From: Pseudeuparius sepicola
Lineage: Eukaryota > Arthropoda > Insecta > Coleoptera > Anthribidae
DNA length: 64,000 bases
Assembly (NCBI GenBank): GCA_963920635.1
Contig: OY987305.1
Coordinates: 27,490,876 to 27,554,875 of the forward strand
Direction: 5' to 3'
The notes beneath the pieces are model-generated. The model made no database searches, was not told the DNA's origin, and was given only the letters and a program-made list of their open reading frames with translations. This document shows, piece by piece, positions 16,507 to 26,954 of this stretch. The position numbers and the translations under genes are program-made. The stretch's first letter is position 1. Each line of letters begins with the position of its first letter.

Positions 16507-19500
16507 TCAATCTACATCTATGATATCCTTATGACCCCAAGGCAGGGTGACTATATTGTCGACGATATATCTCTTATTATCGAAAGGGTTGAGGCCGACT
16601 TTGCTTTGTTCGATACTAAACACTGTATGGGCGTACGAACGTATGGTGCACTGGCTGGCGATTTTTTCCCTCTTTTCGAACAAGCAATCGACGTAATCCT
16701 GGTACGTGATTTTATTTTTTACCACGCTGTATTTGACTCCCTTGGCTTTTTTCACGCACTTCTTTCCCCCGTCCACCAGATAAGTATACATTTTCGATCG
16801 GAGTCCGACGAAATGGGTTAGGATCCTACCGTTTAACTCGTCCTTCATCAGTCCCGGCACTTTTTTATTTACTAGCGGAATTTCGTAACCATTATTAGGT
16901 GGGAAGTCGGAGGTGTCGAAACGAGCTAAATTTTTAAGTATGACATCGCGGTAAACGTCATCGCAAGAAATTTCATAGATGAGACTGTCCGTGTCCGTGT
17001 ACAATAATTGACAGTCGAAAGGCGAGGAGTTTTTTAGCATAAAATCGTAATGAAATTCGTAGACGCAGGTTTTGGATATGTCTAGAATCGCCATTCCTAT
17101 ATACAGCGGCTTATTAAAGTTAATACGCGTCTTATTCAATTCGACGCTAATTAGGTTTTCGTCGAATATCGATCTGGATCTAAAAGCCGGACACGAAATT
17201 AAATGTTTCGCTCCGTACCTGCCCTCCCACTTATTCACCAACTTAACGATTCTGTGTTTCCTAATATTTTCCATGGTTTTTCCGTAGATAGCGTTGTTCA
17301 TAAGTTTAATGATGGTCTTTTCGAAATCAAACTTCGCCTGCGCCCTCAATCGCGTGTTGAACTTTATGTATGGCGCCAAAAAAGCGGACTGTTTAAATTT
17401 TAAAATTCTGTGCGTCTTTTTTAAAATCAGACCGTGATTCAGGGCCTGCTTGAGCGCCCTGTAATGTATCACGTATTTTTCTTTAGGATAAAGGGTGGTC
17501 ATGAGTTTAGACGATTTCGCTTCCGGCGGTATGCGATGTTCGGCCGCGAAAGGTAGATCTTTGTGCGAGTCATGTAGTCCCTCCGGATATTCTAAGTCCA
17601 CCTCTAACACGTATCCCTCTTTAGCGTCGTCGGGAATTTTAGTGACGTCGATGGCGTCGATATTGTCGACCCAACGAAAATCGCCCTGTGGCAGACACTC
17701 GCACATCGCCCAGCCGTACAGATTATTAACGTCTAGATACAAGATATATTTGGAGGGATCGCTCGGATCGTACTCTTCCATGTACTTGTTATTAGCTCGC
17801 GCGAAGCGCTTACAACACTGACTCAGTCCGCCCCTAACGCCCCTCTCGAAAAATAGCAAAATATCTATATCTTGAAACGTCTCCAGTCGACAGCCGGTGA
17901 ATTTTAACATACAATCATAAGTATACCCTGGCATGGTGTAATACCAAGCGGGATCCAATCCGTAATTAGCGTGACACGACTTTCTGAACGTTTCGAAGAT
18001 GTCGGTCAGCAGCATTATGTCGGTTTTTAAGTACAAATCCGAGTACTCGCTGATAGTCTGTATGTGGAATTTTTCCCAAACCAGTTGCGCGTGCGCGTAG
18101 TCACTTTCGGCAATATCGGTGTCGTTTAGTTTGTTATAGAATTTATCGATGGGCGGAAGCGAATTTTCTCGTAATTTCTCCAAGTCGTCGATGTAGTCGT
18201 AACAAAAAACGCCTTTTCTAGTTAACAATGCCAAATCGTCAGAGGGAACGTCACGAAATTCCTTTCCGGTATTGAAGAAATCCGCTTTTGTGAGAGAGGA
18301 AGCTAGCGTGTCGAGTGAAAACCCCATGAATCTGAGGGAATCGATAAAGCGGAATTTTACGTTGGTGTCGGCGTCGAAAATCGTAAAACTTATGTATTTT
18401 TCTTTATTTATGGGAAGCAGGGTGATATGATTGCGTTTGGCGAGATCCCTGATTATGAAATGACTGTCGTAACCGCTGAAATTGTGAAATACCACGGGGA
18501 TCATGAACGAATTTCTATAATTTAGATTACAGCTCTGATGGGCGTACCCACGAAACCGCGAAGTCAAATGACAATGATCGCGAACTATGATGTCATCGGG
18601 AGTGAATCTTTTCTCGCAAATATGGCAATTCGCCGTGGCATTTTTCAAACTTATGTTTTCCTTCATCGGTTCGACGTTTGTCAGTTTCGACGCGACAAAT
18701 TTCGCGATTTCCTCCATCTGATCCGCGAACCAAGACATGCAATCCGGCCCTCGATAGCTTTTGTAGAAAGACAGAGAGTTATCGTAGGAGCATTTAAAAT
18801 AAAAGCCGGCGCTGAACGCCTCGTGTTTCTGATACTTGGAAGTCTGGGACATCGGCTCAGAGTCGTGATAAGGTTTTAGAATAGACTCGAAATCCGAGTA
18901 CACGACGAAAGGAGTACGTTCCTTATGTACTTAGTTTTTAAAGTATATAAATTTTTCTTTGGGGAACGTTACCTGGTAATTATTCCGTTCTCGACAGTAA
19001 ACCGCGTGCTCGTCTAATTTCGCTTGGGTTTGAAAATAATTCAGACATCTGTCACATATGAACATTTTGCCGTTGTGTTTATTCATTTGCGTTGAAATTA
19101 GACGCGATAAATTTTTAATCCAACAGAAATGATATTTTATATCTGTCATTCGGACGTCTTCCGCGGGAGGCGTCTCGTAATCGTTCATATTCGGGAAATA
19201 TTGATCCTGAACGATGAGTAAGTTCACGTGCCTATCCATCTTCTTTTTTGTTAACCGCACCGGACCGGTATTAAATTTACGCGGATCTTCACATATTAAC
19301 TCTAGGGCGTACACGTTTACGGATATTTCGTTTAACTTTTCGAACCTATCAATTTTAGCTAGCGTCATGGGAAATTCTAACCCATCCAGATTTAAAACCT
19401 GTGTGAAATAGGGGTATGCACTAGTGCGATCCGAATGACGGTCTACGGGGTATAGCGCGGAAACGACGGCCCACAAGAAACAGGCATCGTCGTTGTTTTT

Positions 19501-20241
19501 AACGTTAACGCAAGCTTGCTTCTTCAAAATTTCATTCGGTAGGCTCACGTAGGTCCCTCCGCCGTTTCCCATTTCGACTTTGCTTATGTTAACTTCCAAA
19601 CTTAAAATTCGATGTAGCGCCCAACCGGAATCGCGCTCCTGGAACTCCTCCAGGCTCTTTAGGATGCTATCGGTAACGTGGTCGGCGAACCATCGTTTTA
19701 GGTCCGTCCCCCCATCGATAGTGACATTTTTCGTGCTGAAATATTTATTTTCCAAAATTTCTTCGTCTCCAATTTTTTTTATAAATTCACCGCAGAAAAC
19801 GGTGTTGATCTTGATCATCCTATATTCTCTCACGATCGTAGGTACGCGACGTTTTAGAAGGAGAAAAGCGTCATTCAAAAATTCCGTAATGTCTTTATGA
19901 CTCAGATTTATAATTATGCCAGAACGAATTCTACGTTTAAATGCCGACTTAGTTTCCTCCCATTTCACCCGATCGCGTCTCGTCAAACCGCTCCCCCTGT
20001 GTCTCGTTTTTAAGTAAGCTCTGAATCTTTTTAAATGCCCCAAATTCGTTTGAAGTTTAGTCATCGTACCGGGATTGCAATCGTATACTTTTATGGCGGC
20101 GTAAACCAGTCTAATATTTCTGTTGATTAGCTTCAGCCAGCGCTCTCGCGTCGTCATGTCCATACCGTTTGTTAGTAATCGAAAAGCCCGTTCGCAAACT
20201 TCGACGATGTCGTCACTCACTGCGGAGATCTCCGCAGCCAT
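16507..20241 (-). pseudogene. Protein-primed type DNA polymerase B, split by one stop
   Basis: About 1,243 codons from the ATG at 20241. One TAA (18931-18933) divides it in frame into 436 and 798 codons. The N-terminal part has a conserved NDDACFLWAVVSALYPV block and a C2HC-type finger (CDRCLNYFQ...C). After the stop come Exo I (YSDFES), a Cys/His HNH-like finger (CHICEKRF...RDHCHL), Exo II (FHNFSGYDSHF) and Exo III (YSDLYLKTD). Polymerase motif A is YLDVNNLYGWAM, motif B KLMNNAIYGK and motif C YTDTDSL. All catalytic aspartates are present. It would replicate the linear element from its ends. The second element has a homologue at 58292-62215. Confidence 0.92.
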
Positions 20242-20261
20242 GATGTTCGTCGTGCGGTCGC

Positions 20262-20299
20262 AGACTGGTGCCGTTCGATGCGAGACCTCTTTATATACC
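20262..20299 (-). promoter_or_regulatory. TATA box and initiator of PolB
   Basis: On the minus strand GGTATATAAAGAGG (plus 20286-20299) precedes a CCAGTCT initiator (plus 20262-20268) by about 30 bp. The ATG follows 20 bp later at 20241. Confidence 0.6.
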
Positions 20300-20395
20300 T
20301 ATCGGACGGCACATTTGCTACACTAAAAAAATAGAAAAAAAGTGAAAAAGTTCAAAAAACATTGGGAAGATATAAATTTACATATTATAGAAAAA

Positions 20396-21290
20396 TGTTG
20401 GCAAAAAAAAATTTTGATAAAAAAAAATTGACAAAAAAAAATTTGACAAAAACAATTTTGGTAAAAAAAAATTTGCCAAAAAAAAATTTTTGTTAATAAA
20501 AATTCTGCCAAAAAAAATTTTGCTAAAAAAAATGTGGCAAAATAAAAATTTAGCAAAAAAAAATTTGGTAAAAAAAATTTTGTAAAAAAATTTTGGCAAA
20601 AAAAAATTTTTGGCAGAAAACAAATTTGGCAAAAAAAATTTGGCAAAAAAAATTTTTGGTAAAAAAAAAATTGTCAAAAAAAAAATTTGGCAAAAAAAAA
20701 ATTTTACAAAAAAAATTTTTGGTAAAAAAAAAATTGTCAAAAAAAATTTTTGGCAAAAAAAAAATTTGGCAAAAAAAATATTTGGTAAAAAAATTTTTGG
20801 CAAAAAAAATTTTGGTAAAAAAAAATTCTGCCAAAAAAAAATTTTGGTAAAAAAAAATTTTGGCAAAAAAAATTTCGCCAAAAAAAAAATTTGGCAAAAA
20901 AAATTTTACAAAAAAAAATTTTGACAAAAAAAATTTTGACAAAAAAAATTTGGCAAAAAAAAATTTGGCAAAAAAAAATTTTGCAAAAAAAAATTTTGGC
21001 AAAAAAAAATTGTCAAAAAAAAATTTTACAAAAAAAAAATTTGGGGAAAAAAATTTTGACGAAAAAAAAATTTGGGGAAAAAAAAATTTTGCAAAAAAAA
21101 ATTTGGCAAAAAAAAATTTTGCAAAAAAAAATTTTGGTAAAAAAAAAATTTTGGTAAAAAAAAATTTTGGTAAAAAAAAATTTTGGTAAAAAAAAATTTT
21201 GGCAAAAAAAAATTTTGGCAAAAAAAAATTTTGGCAAAAAAAAATTCTGCCAAAAAAAAATTTTGGCAAAAAAAATTGGCAAAAAAACTT
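20396..21290. repeat. A-tract minisatellite, about 0.9 kb
   Basis: Some 50 degenerate units of about 16-18 bp of the form TTTTGGCAAAAAAA follow one another. Every unit is an A-run, AATTTT and a GGC/GGT/GCC step. Variants (GGT, GAC, GCC, GGGG) are scattered, so it grew by slippage and unequal exchange. Long frames on both strands (Phe/Lys-rich) are artefacts of composition. It lies between the PolB promoter and the right TIR. Strong strand asymmetry (A-rich on plus) and stiff A-tracts make a role in replication or packaging conceivable, but nothing shows it. Confidence 0.85.
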
Positions 21291-21304
21291 CTACAAAAAA
21301 TCAC

Positions 21305-23080
21305 AAAAATTTTTCACCTGTCTGAATGACAGTCGGTCCTCCGCCTATTAAAATATGGCTTTTACTTCCTTTATATAAGTTTTCGTTTCCAAGATATCAA
21401 GCGGTTTATAAATGGGACAGCTGGTATATTTACATTTTTTTCTTTCTTGTGCTCATGTAATCCTCGGGAATTTTTTTACGAAAGGTTTCCAAATATCTAG
21501 CTGTTTAAAAATGGGACAGCTGGTATATACTTACTTGCATCTTGGAGCACTCGAACTGATACGCAGTGGAATCACGCACCCTTCTTAGAGGCCATTATTT
21601 GTCGACTAAGGTTTTTTTTTGTCTGGTCAGCAGAGCCGCGTTTGCCTACCAAGGATTTTTCCTAACCTTATATATTTTTTGAATCCACCGGTATAAAATA
21701 TCGTCATTATTTCCTTCTGTGGGGAACTAAAAAATATTTACTTTCAAATAAGGTTGAGGAAACCGGTATTTAAAAAAGTAATAACCCCTAAAATTTTTCC
21801 AAACGAGATGAACTGAAACAGCTAGGGTGTATAAAATGGGACAGCCGCGCAATTACCTTTTTCGGTCTTGTGTATATTTTACTGGAATAAATAATTATTT
21901 CCAATTTTTTTTGGTACAACCTCTACATCGTATTTTTTTTACTGAAATTTTTTCATCATTTTTTTCCAAGTGAAACTGACGTTATTTTTACCTTTACATA
22001 TATTTTTACCGGTATACAAAACTTATTCGAAAATTCTACCTACATTTTCACGTCTTGGATTTTTTTACAGATTTTGTTCAAACAAAATTTCCTATGTTAT
22101 CTGGGGCCTTCCGATTAACTATTATAATAAATGTTTTTATCAGTCACTCGAAAAAATTCTATCTGCACTTGTATATAAAACATTCGTCTGAGTCTTGTCT
22201 TGTACATTTTACCGTCAAAAAATGAAAATTTCCCAAAATGTTATCGGGATTATAGGATCAGGACCTTTTTAAAATTACATTTTTTGAATAAAAAATTTTC
22301 AAAATTTTTCGAATTTTCATAGGTATCAAAAGTGCGGAACTGCGCATGCGCGAAACGCGTGCAAGGGGGAAGGGTGGATTTTGTTCGGGCAACTACATGC
22401 CAGTCGGACGGAGGCCTTCGGCCTCCGTTCCTCCTGGCACGTATCATTATTTAGAAGATAATTGGGTGAAATTTGTAGCCTATTGTTCTATATGCGGTTT
22501 CAGCAAAATCGCTGAGTGCTCGACCAAACAAAGCAGGCGTCTGTCGTGAACTATTCCACGTGTTTTCTCTTACTATATATTTACTATGCGGTCACGCGTT
22601 CGCAGCGAGTAACCCGATGCGACGCAACAGCTGAGTTATAATTTTGTGTACTTGAACAATTCGGGGTTTATTTGCACAAATAAATTAAAAATTATGGTTC
22701 ATAAGATCACAAACGCAGACCTTATCGATAACAATTTTATTAGACTTTTTTTTTTCATTATTAGCCATTACTTGACATAACCTACAATTTTCAAAATTTA
22801 TGTGTATAAGTTAAGAATCACCCTGTATACACAAACCAGTGGAATAGAGTGATATTATTGCTTAGAGTGAGAGTTTTATTATAATATGATGCTTCAGGTG
22901 TTTTTCCTTCAACAAAAAGATTCTTATAAAAAAACACAACAAAAGATTTTTAAACGTTTATTAAAAATTAATTGTGTAAGTCAATATGTTTTATCTTCAT
23001 TTTAATTTCATATAACATAAGTTCATATTTCAATGCTTCTAAATTCTTCAAATATTGTTGCAGTTTTCTTCTGTACTCCA
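21305..23080. other. Noncoding right arm of the Polinton
   Basis: No gene is recognisable in 1.8 kb. The motif ATGGGACAGC occurs three times (near 21411, 21510 and 21835), each preceded by an AT-rich TATAAA-like run. A palindrome and hairpin lie at 22341-22439. A patch around 22930-22965 resembles, in inverted orientation, the sequence just inside the left TIR. A CACCCTGTATA end-like string near 22810 suggests a MITE remnant. Confidence 0.45.
22398..22439. repeat. 42-bp imperfect hairpin
   Basis: The outer stem pairs TGCCAG with CTGGCA and the inner stem pairs CGGAGGCC with GGCCTCCG around a TTC loop. It lies about 50 bp right of a TGCGCATGCGCG palindrome (22341-22352) that matches the NRF-1/EWG-type binding consensus. 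It could be a structured RNA, a terminator-like element or a replication structure; none is shown. Confidence 0.5.
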
Positions 23081-23086
23081 GCTTCG

Positions 23087-23395
23087 TCATGGTTCTACAA
23101 TAAATTCGATATTTGTAGATCGGCCGACGGGCCCAAGACTCTTCATGTAATACCTCCTTCCGTTACCGATATCCCTGTTAATTTCTTCGATCCGTTGGGG
23201 CGTAAACTCGGCCGTGTATCGTTGCGGCAGCACCGTCTTAAATTCTTCGAACTCGACGTAGACCTTCTCTCCGTATTGCGTGTTCACTTTGTCCACGCTC
23301 GTGATTTGAAAATTTTCACCCACCTCCATATTTTGAACGCTTTCGAATTTCTTGAAGATCAAATTCTTGTTCAGGTGATTCAGGAACGACTGCAT
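23087..23395 (-). CDS. Small TIR-encoded protein, right copy
   Basis: 102 residues, same protein as at 7946-8251 with two substitutions (Leu to Pro, Leu to Arg) and one extra C-terminal Pro. The TIR identity ends at the final Glu codon and the stop lies just outside it. A minus-strand AATAAA near 22955 matches the one after the left copy. Two doses per element, each under its own TIR promoter, may be a way to raise early expression (inference). Confidence 0.75.
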   Translation of the reverse strand: MQSFLNHLNKNLIFKKFESVQNMEVGENFQITSVDKVNTQYGEKVYVEFEEFKTVLPQRYTAEFTPQRIEEINRDIGNGRRYYMKSLGPVGRSTNIEFIVEP

Positions 23396-23759
23396 TTTCA
23401 ACTCGGCAAATCGGACTGTGGGAAATTGTAAGTGTATATAACGGGAAAACTGCTCTTGCGCACGAATATATAGACCTCACCCCACCAAACCGTTGGAGTG
23501 GGGGTTGCCCCGTCGTTGGAGTGGGGGCTGACACCCGCCGTTGGAGTGGGGGGGGGGTCAACTGGGGGTCACACGTGGCCCAAAGGTCAAAGGTTAACCT
23601 ATCAGGATCTAGGGGTCAACTGGGGTCATCCGGTGACGTCACGTGACCTCGGGCATGACGTAGCCACTTTGCTCCCGTGACCTCGGGCCGTAGGGGACTC
23701 TCAGGATCCAGGGGTCAACTGAGGTCAAAGTGGTCCCGTACTCTCTTTGTATTACTACT
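23093..23759. repeat. Right terminal inverted repeat
   Basis: 667 bp, inverted match of 7580-8248. The outer end reads TATTACTACT then the TCTGGT duplication. It repeats the full set of half-sites, TATA box and gene of the left copy. Confidence 0.95.
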
Positions 23760-23765
23760 TCTGGT
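23760..23765. other. Target-site duplication, right copy
   Basis: TCTGGT, the duplicate of 7574-7579. Removing the element plus one copy restores an uninterrupted 420-bp repeat boundary. Confidence 0.95.
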
Positions 23766-25520
23766 CACAGGACCCATCTTCTCGGACCTTCCGGAACTCT
23801 TCTGTATCGATTTCAGAGACTTTTCAGGGCCGTCATCAATGGGATCGGCTTTCGGCCGTCCTTTAGACCGTTTCGGCGGCTTTGCTCCGACAGGTTCAGG
23901 CATCAACGAGGATTGCCACGTTTTCTTTTTGTTCTCTTTCCTACGACCGCGTTTGGTCTTCGTTTTGTGGTTCGCCTGTTTTATCATGGCCTTCCAGCCG
24001 TTTTTCGAGATGGTCACTATTAGGGGCGCGATCCTTTGCCGGGTCTCCAGTTGGAAGTCCGAAATCGGCTCGTAACTTGGCGATTCGATGTCGTCCGTGT
24101 CGTTATTGGGTTGCTCAATTTCTTCTTTACTACCGAATAAATCGAAATTATTGACTGGATTCACTAATTTCTTATGCGATCTGGTCACAGGACCCATCTT
24201 CTCGGACCTTCCGGAACTCTTCTGTATCGATTTCAGAGACTTTTCAGGGCCGTCATCAATGGGATCGGCTTTCGACCGCCCTTTAGACCGTTTCGGCGGT
24301 TTTGCTTCGACAGGTTCAGGCATCAACGAGGATTGCCACGTTTTCTTTTTGTTCTCTTTCCTACGACCGCGTCTGGTCTTCGTTTTGTGGTTCGCCTGTT
24401 TTATCATGGCCTTCCAGCCGTTTTTCGAGATGGTCACTATTAGGGGCGCGATCCTTTGCCGGGTCTCCAGTTGGAAGTCCGAAATCGGCTCGTAACTTGG
24501 CGATTCGATGTCGTCCGTGTCGTTATTGGGTTGCTCAATTTCTTCTTTACTACCTAATAAATCGAAATTATTGACTGGATTCACTAATTTCTTATGCGAT
24601 CTGGTCACAGGACCCATCTTCTCGGACCTTCCGGAACTCTTCTGTATCGATTTCAGAGACTTTTCAGGGCCGTCATCAATGGGATCGGCTTTTGGCCGTC
24701 CTTTAGACCGTTTCGGCGGCTTTGCTCCGACAGGTTCAGGCATCAACGAGGATTGCCACGTTTTCTTTTTGTTCTCTTTCCTACGACCGCGTTTGGTCTT
24801 CGTTTTGTGGTTCGCCTGTTTTATCATGGCCTTCCAGCCGTTTTTCGAGATGGTCACTATTAGGGGCGCGATCCTTTGCCGGGTCTCCAGTTGGAAGTCC
24901 GAAATCGGCTCGTAACTCGGAGATTCGATGTCGTCCGTGTCGTTATTGGGCTGCTCAATTTCTTCTTCACTACCGAATAAATCGAAATTATTGACTGGAT
25001 TCACTAATTTCTTATGCGATCTGGTCACAGGACCCATCTTCTCGGACCTTCCGGAATTCTTCTGTATCGATTTCAAAGACTTTTCAGGGCCGTCATCAAT
25101 GGGATCGGCTTTCGGCCGTCCTTTAGACCGTTTCGGCGGCTTTGCTTCGACAGCTTCAGGCATCAACGAGGATTGCCACGTTTTCTTTTTGTTCTCTTTC
25201 CTACGACCGCGTTTGGTCTTCGTTTTGTGGTTCGCCTGTTTTATCATGGCCTTCCAGCCGTTTTTCGAGATGGTCACTATTAGGGGCGCGATCCTTTGCC
25301 GGGTCTCCAGTTGGAAGTCCGAAATCGGCTCGTAACTCGGCGATTCGATGTCGTCCGTGTCGTTATTGGGCTGCTCAATTTCTTCTTCACTACCGAATAA
25401 ATCAAAATTATTGACTGGATTCACTAATTTATTATGCGATCTGATCATAGGACCCATCTTCTCGGACTTTCCGGAACTCTTCAGTATCGATTTCAGGGAC
25501 TTCTCAGGGCCGTCATCAAT
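23766..25520. repeat. 420-bp tandem repeat array, right part (4 units plus a partial)
   Basis: Unit starts at 24179, 24599 and 25019 follow the junction at 23760, with the same 420-bp period as 5494-7579. Unit 24180-24599 carries the LGSK/RRGRR/GRSK variants and its neighbours carry the other type. The last 80 bp (25440-25520) are a truncated, more diverged unit. Confidence 0.9.
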
Positions 25521-26950
25521 TAGATTTTTTTTTTATTTTTTAGTTTCCTTTAGATTAGCAAGTACTATCACTTTCCATTTATGTGTGTCCCTTCTCCTTT
25601 TGAGTAATAATAATATTGTTATCGTTGTAGAAATGGAGCAAAGCATTGGATAAAATGGCATTTCTCTTTTGATAGCACAGCCATCTGAATACAAAAAAAT
25701 TGAAGTCTTCTGTGAGTACAGTGTTCTTTTAAGAGTTTTAATATCAAAGATGTGAAGGTTGAAGCTGAAAGGTCCGCTTCTCCTTCATGCCACCAGTAAT
25801 TAGAACACTGATGTGTCGACAGATTATAGATCGTAAAATTGTTTAACTGCCTGCAGGTCGTGTATCGACAGCGCTCTAGCTAAATTTTAATGTCCATGTA
25901 GATCCACCTGTTGAGCGGGGTATCAACGTACTTGCGCGTATGAAATGTACTACCTGTTGATCGAAATACGTTTCTGTAACAGCTTTTCCGCTTTTCTCCT
26001 GGTAGCCTCTGGGTTCGAATGCCGGAGTCGTCAATTTTAAATATGGTTTTTGTTAAATTCGTCTGATATGAATCTGCGTTGAGGATATCTGCAGCTCTAC
26101 CTCGCCAGAATCTTTTGGATGATAAACGAAAACTGAGTTATTTTATTTTCATTTTCTCCTCAAGAATTAATTCCGATGTATTGGTTGACAAAAATGCGTT
26201 TTGTGACGCAACCAAGCGAAATACGCAAAAATACCAAGAGACATTTTTTGTTCGTAGTGCATTGGAGAATGTAATTTTATCTTTTGGAAATAGGTACTTG
26301 CCGCTAAGCACATTTTTTTAAGAAAAATATAAAGTTGAAACCCCGTATCTACGCCACTGATGGAAGTTTGGAGATCATATTGTTCACAATGGTGACTACT
26401 CATAAACTGCTAATACGTACCAAATTTAAAAGCGATACGACAATTTGTTTAGAAATAAACTTAAAAAAATCGTTTTTTTTTTAATTTTCAACGCCCTGTA
26501 TGTCGAAAACGAAGGTAGATAGAGCATATGTTTATAGGAAAAAAGTCTTATTTTTTTCCAAAGAATCTCTAGTTAAATTTGTTTCCAACAGTTGTGGGAC
26601 ACCCTGTATAGATGTGTTCCCGGAAACACGTCTGTGCCGTACCGTATAAAAGTGAGATTCAAGTTGGATACTACAAGGCTGTGGAGAATGTTTTGCATTT
26701 TTTGACAATGACTAGATTTTATTTATCAAGATTCTTAGTTCAGATTGTAACTTTTTCTTATAAGATGCAGCCTCTTCGCAAAATTCAGTATTTGTTGTTC
26801 TCAGACCCAAGCAATTTTTGTCCTCTGCTAATTTCCAGATGTACTTCTACTAATTCTTCCACTTAAAATGGTTTCTCCGTAACGCAATTTTTCTCAAATG
26901 ATATCCAATTACGGCTTCTAAAGTTTTAGTTACTCACCAGCTCATTCACC
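25521..26950. other. AT-rich spacer without a recognisable gene
   Basis: Short ORFs only. A CACCCTGTATA string near 26603 and GCCCTGTATG near 26490 look like ends of old insect MITEs, but I cannot pair them into a defined element. Confidence 0.4.
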
Positions 26951-26954
26951 AACT

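Larger units (their letters stand above)
7580..23759. mobile_element. Polinton/Maverick (adintovirus-like), 16,180 bp with exact ends
   Basis: Both ends are identical inverted repeats starting AGTAGTAATAC and bordered by TCTGGT duplications. Inside are the diagnostic Polinton genes: DDE integrase, protein-primed type PolB, HerA/FtsK-like ATPase, adenain-like protease, and major and minor capsid proteins. Extra genes are a PLA2-domain protein, a BIR-RING IAP and several unknowns. Near-identity of the TIRs points to recent insertion or ongoing TIR conversion. Stops in the PLA2, integrase and PolB genes show that this copy cannot make all its products without recoding. It is close to complete: no large deletion is visible. 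Confidence 0.95.
23760..25520 (-). pseudogene. AT-hook-like tandem-repeat protein, 5' half (split by the Polinton)
   Basis: The minus-strand frame is open from an in-frame ATG at 25457 (and further upstream to about 25520, where repeat homology stops) to the Polinton boundary, then runs a few codons into the TIR before a stop. It holds four full 140-residue repeats and a partial one. Two of the units carry GSEEE where most others carry GSKEE. Phase at the junction matches the 3' half at 7579. The true start is not visible: upstream of 25520 the sequence turns AT-rich without a clear splice acceptor or promoter, so a 5' exon or truncation is possible. Confidence 0.65.

Noticed and set aside
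20323..21304. Long Phe/Lys-rich ORFs on both strands (up to 239 codons)
   Set aside because: They arise from the A-tract minisatellite; several frames are open at once and composition alone explains them.
22250..22549. Two overlapping ORFs of 65-67 codons near the hairpin
   Set aside because: No motif, no conservation visible, and they share the palindromic sequence on both strands.
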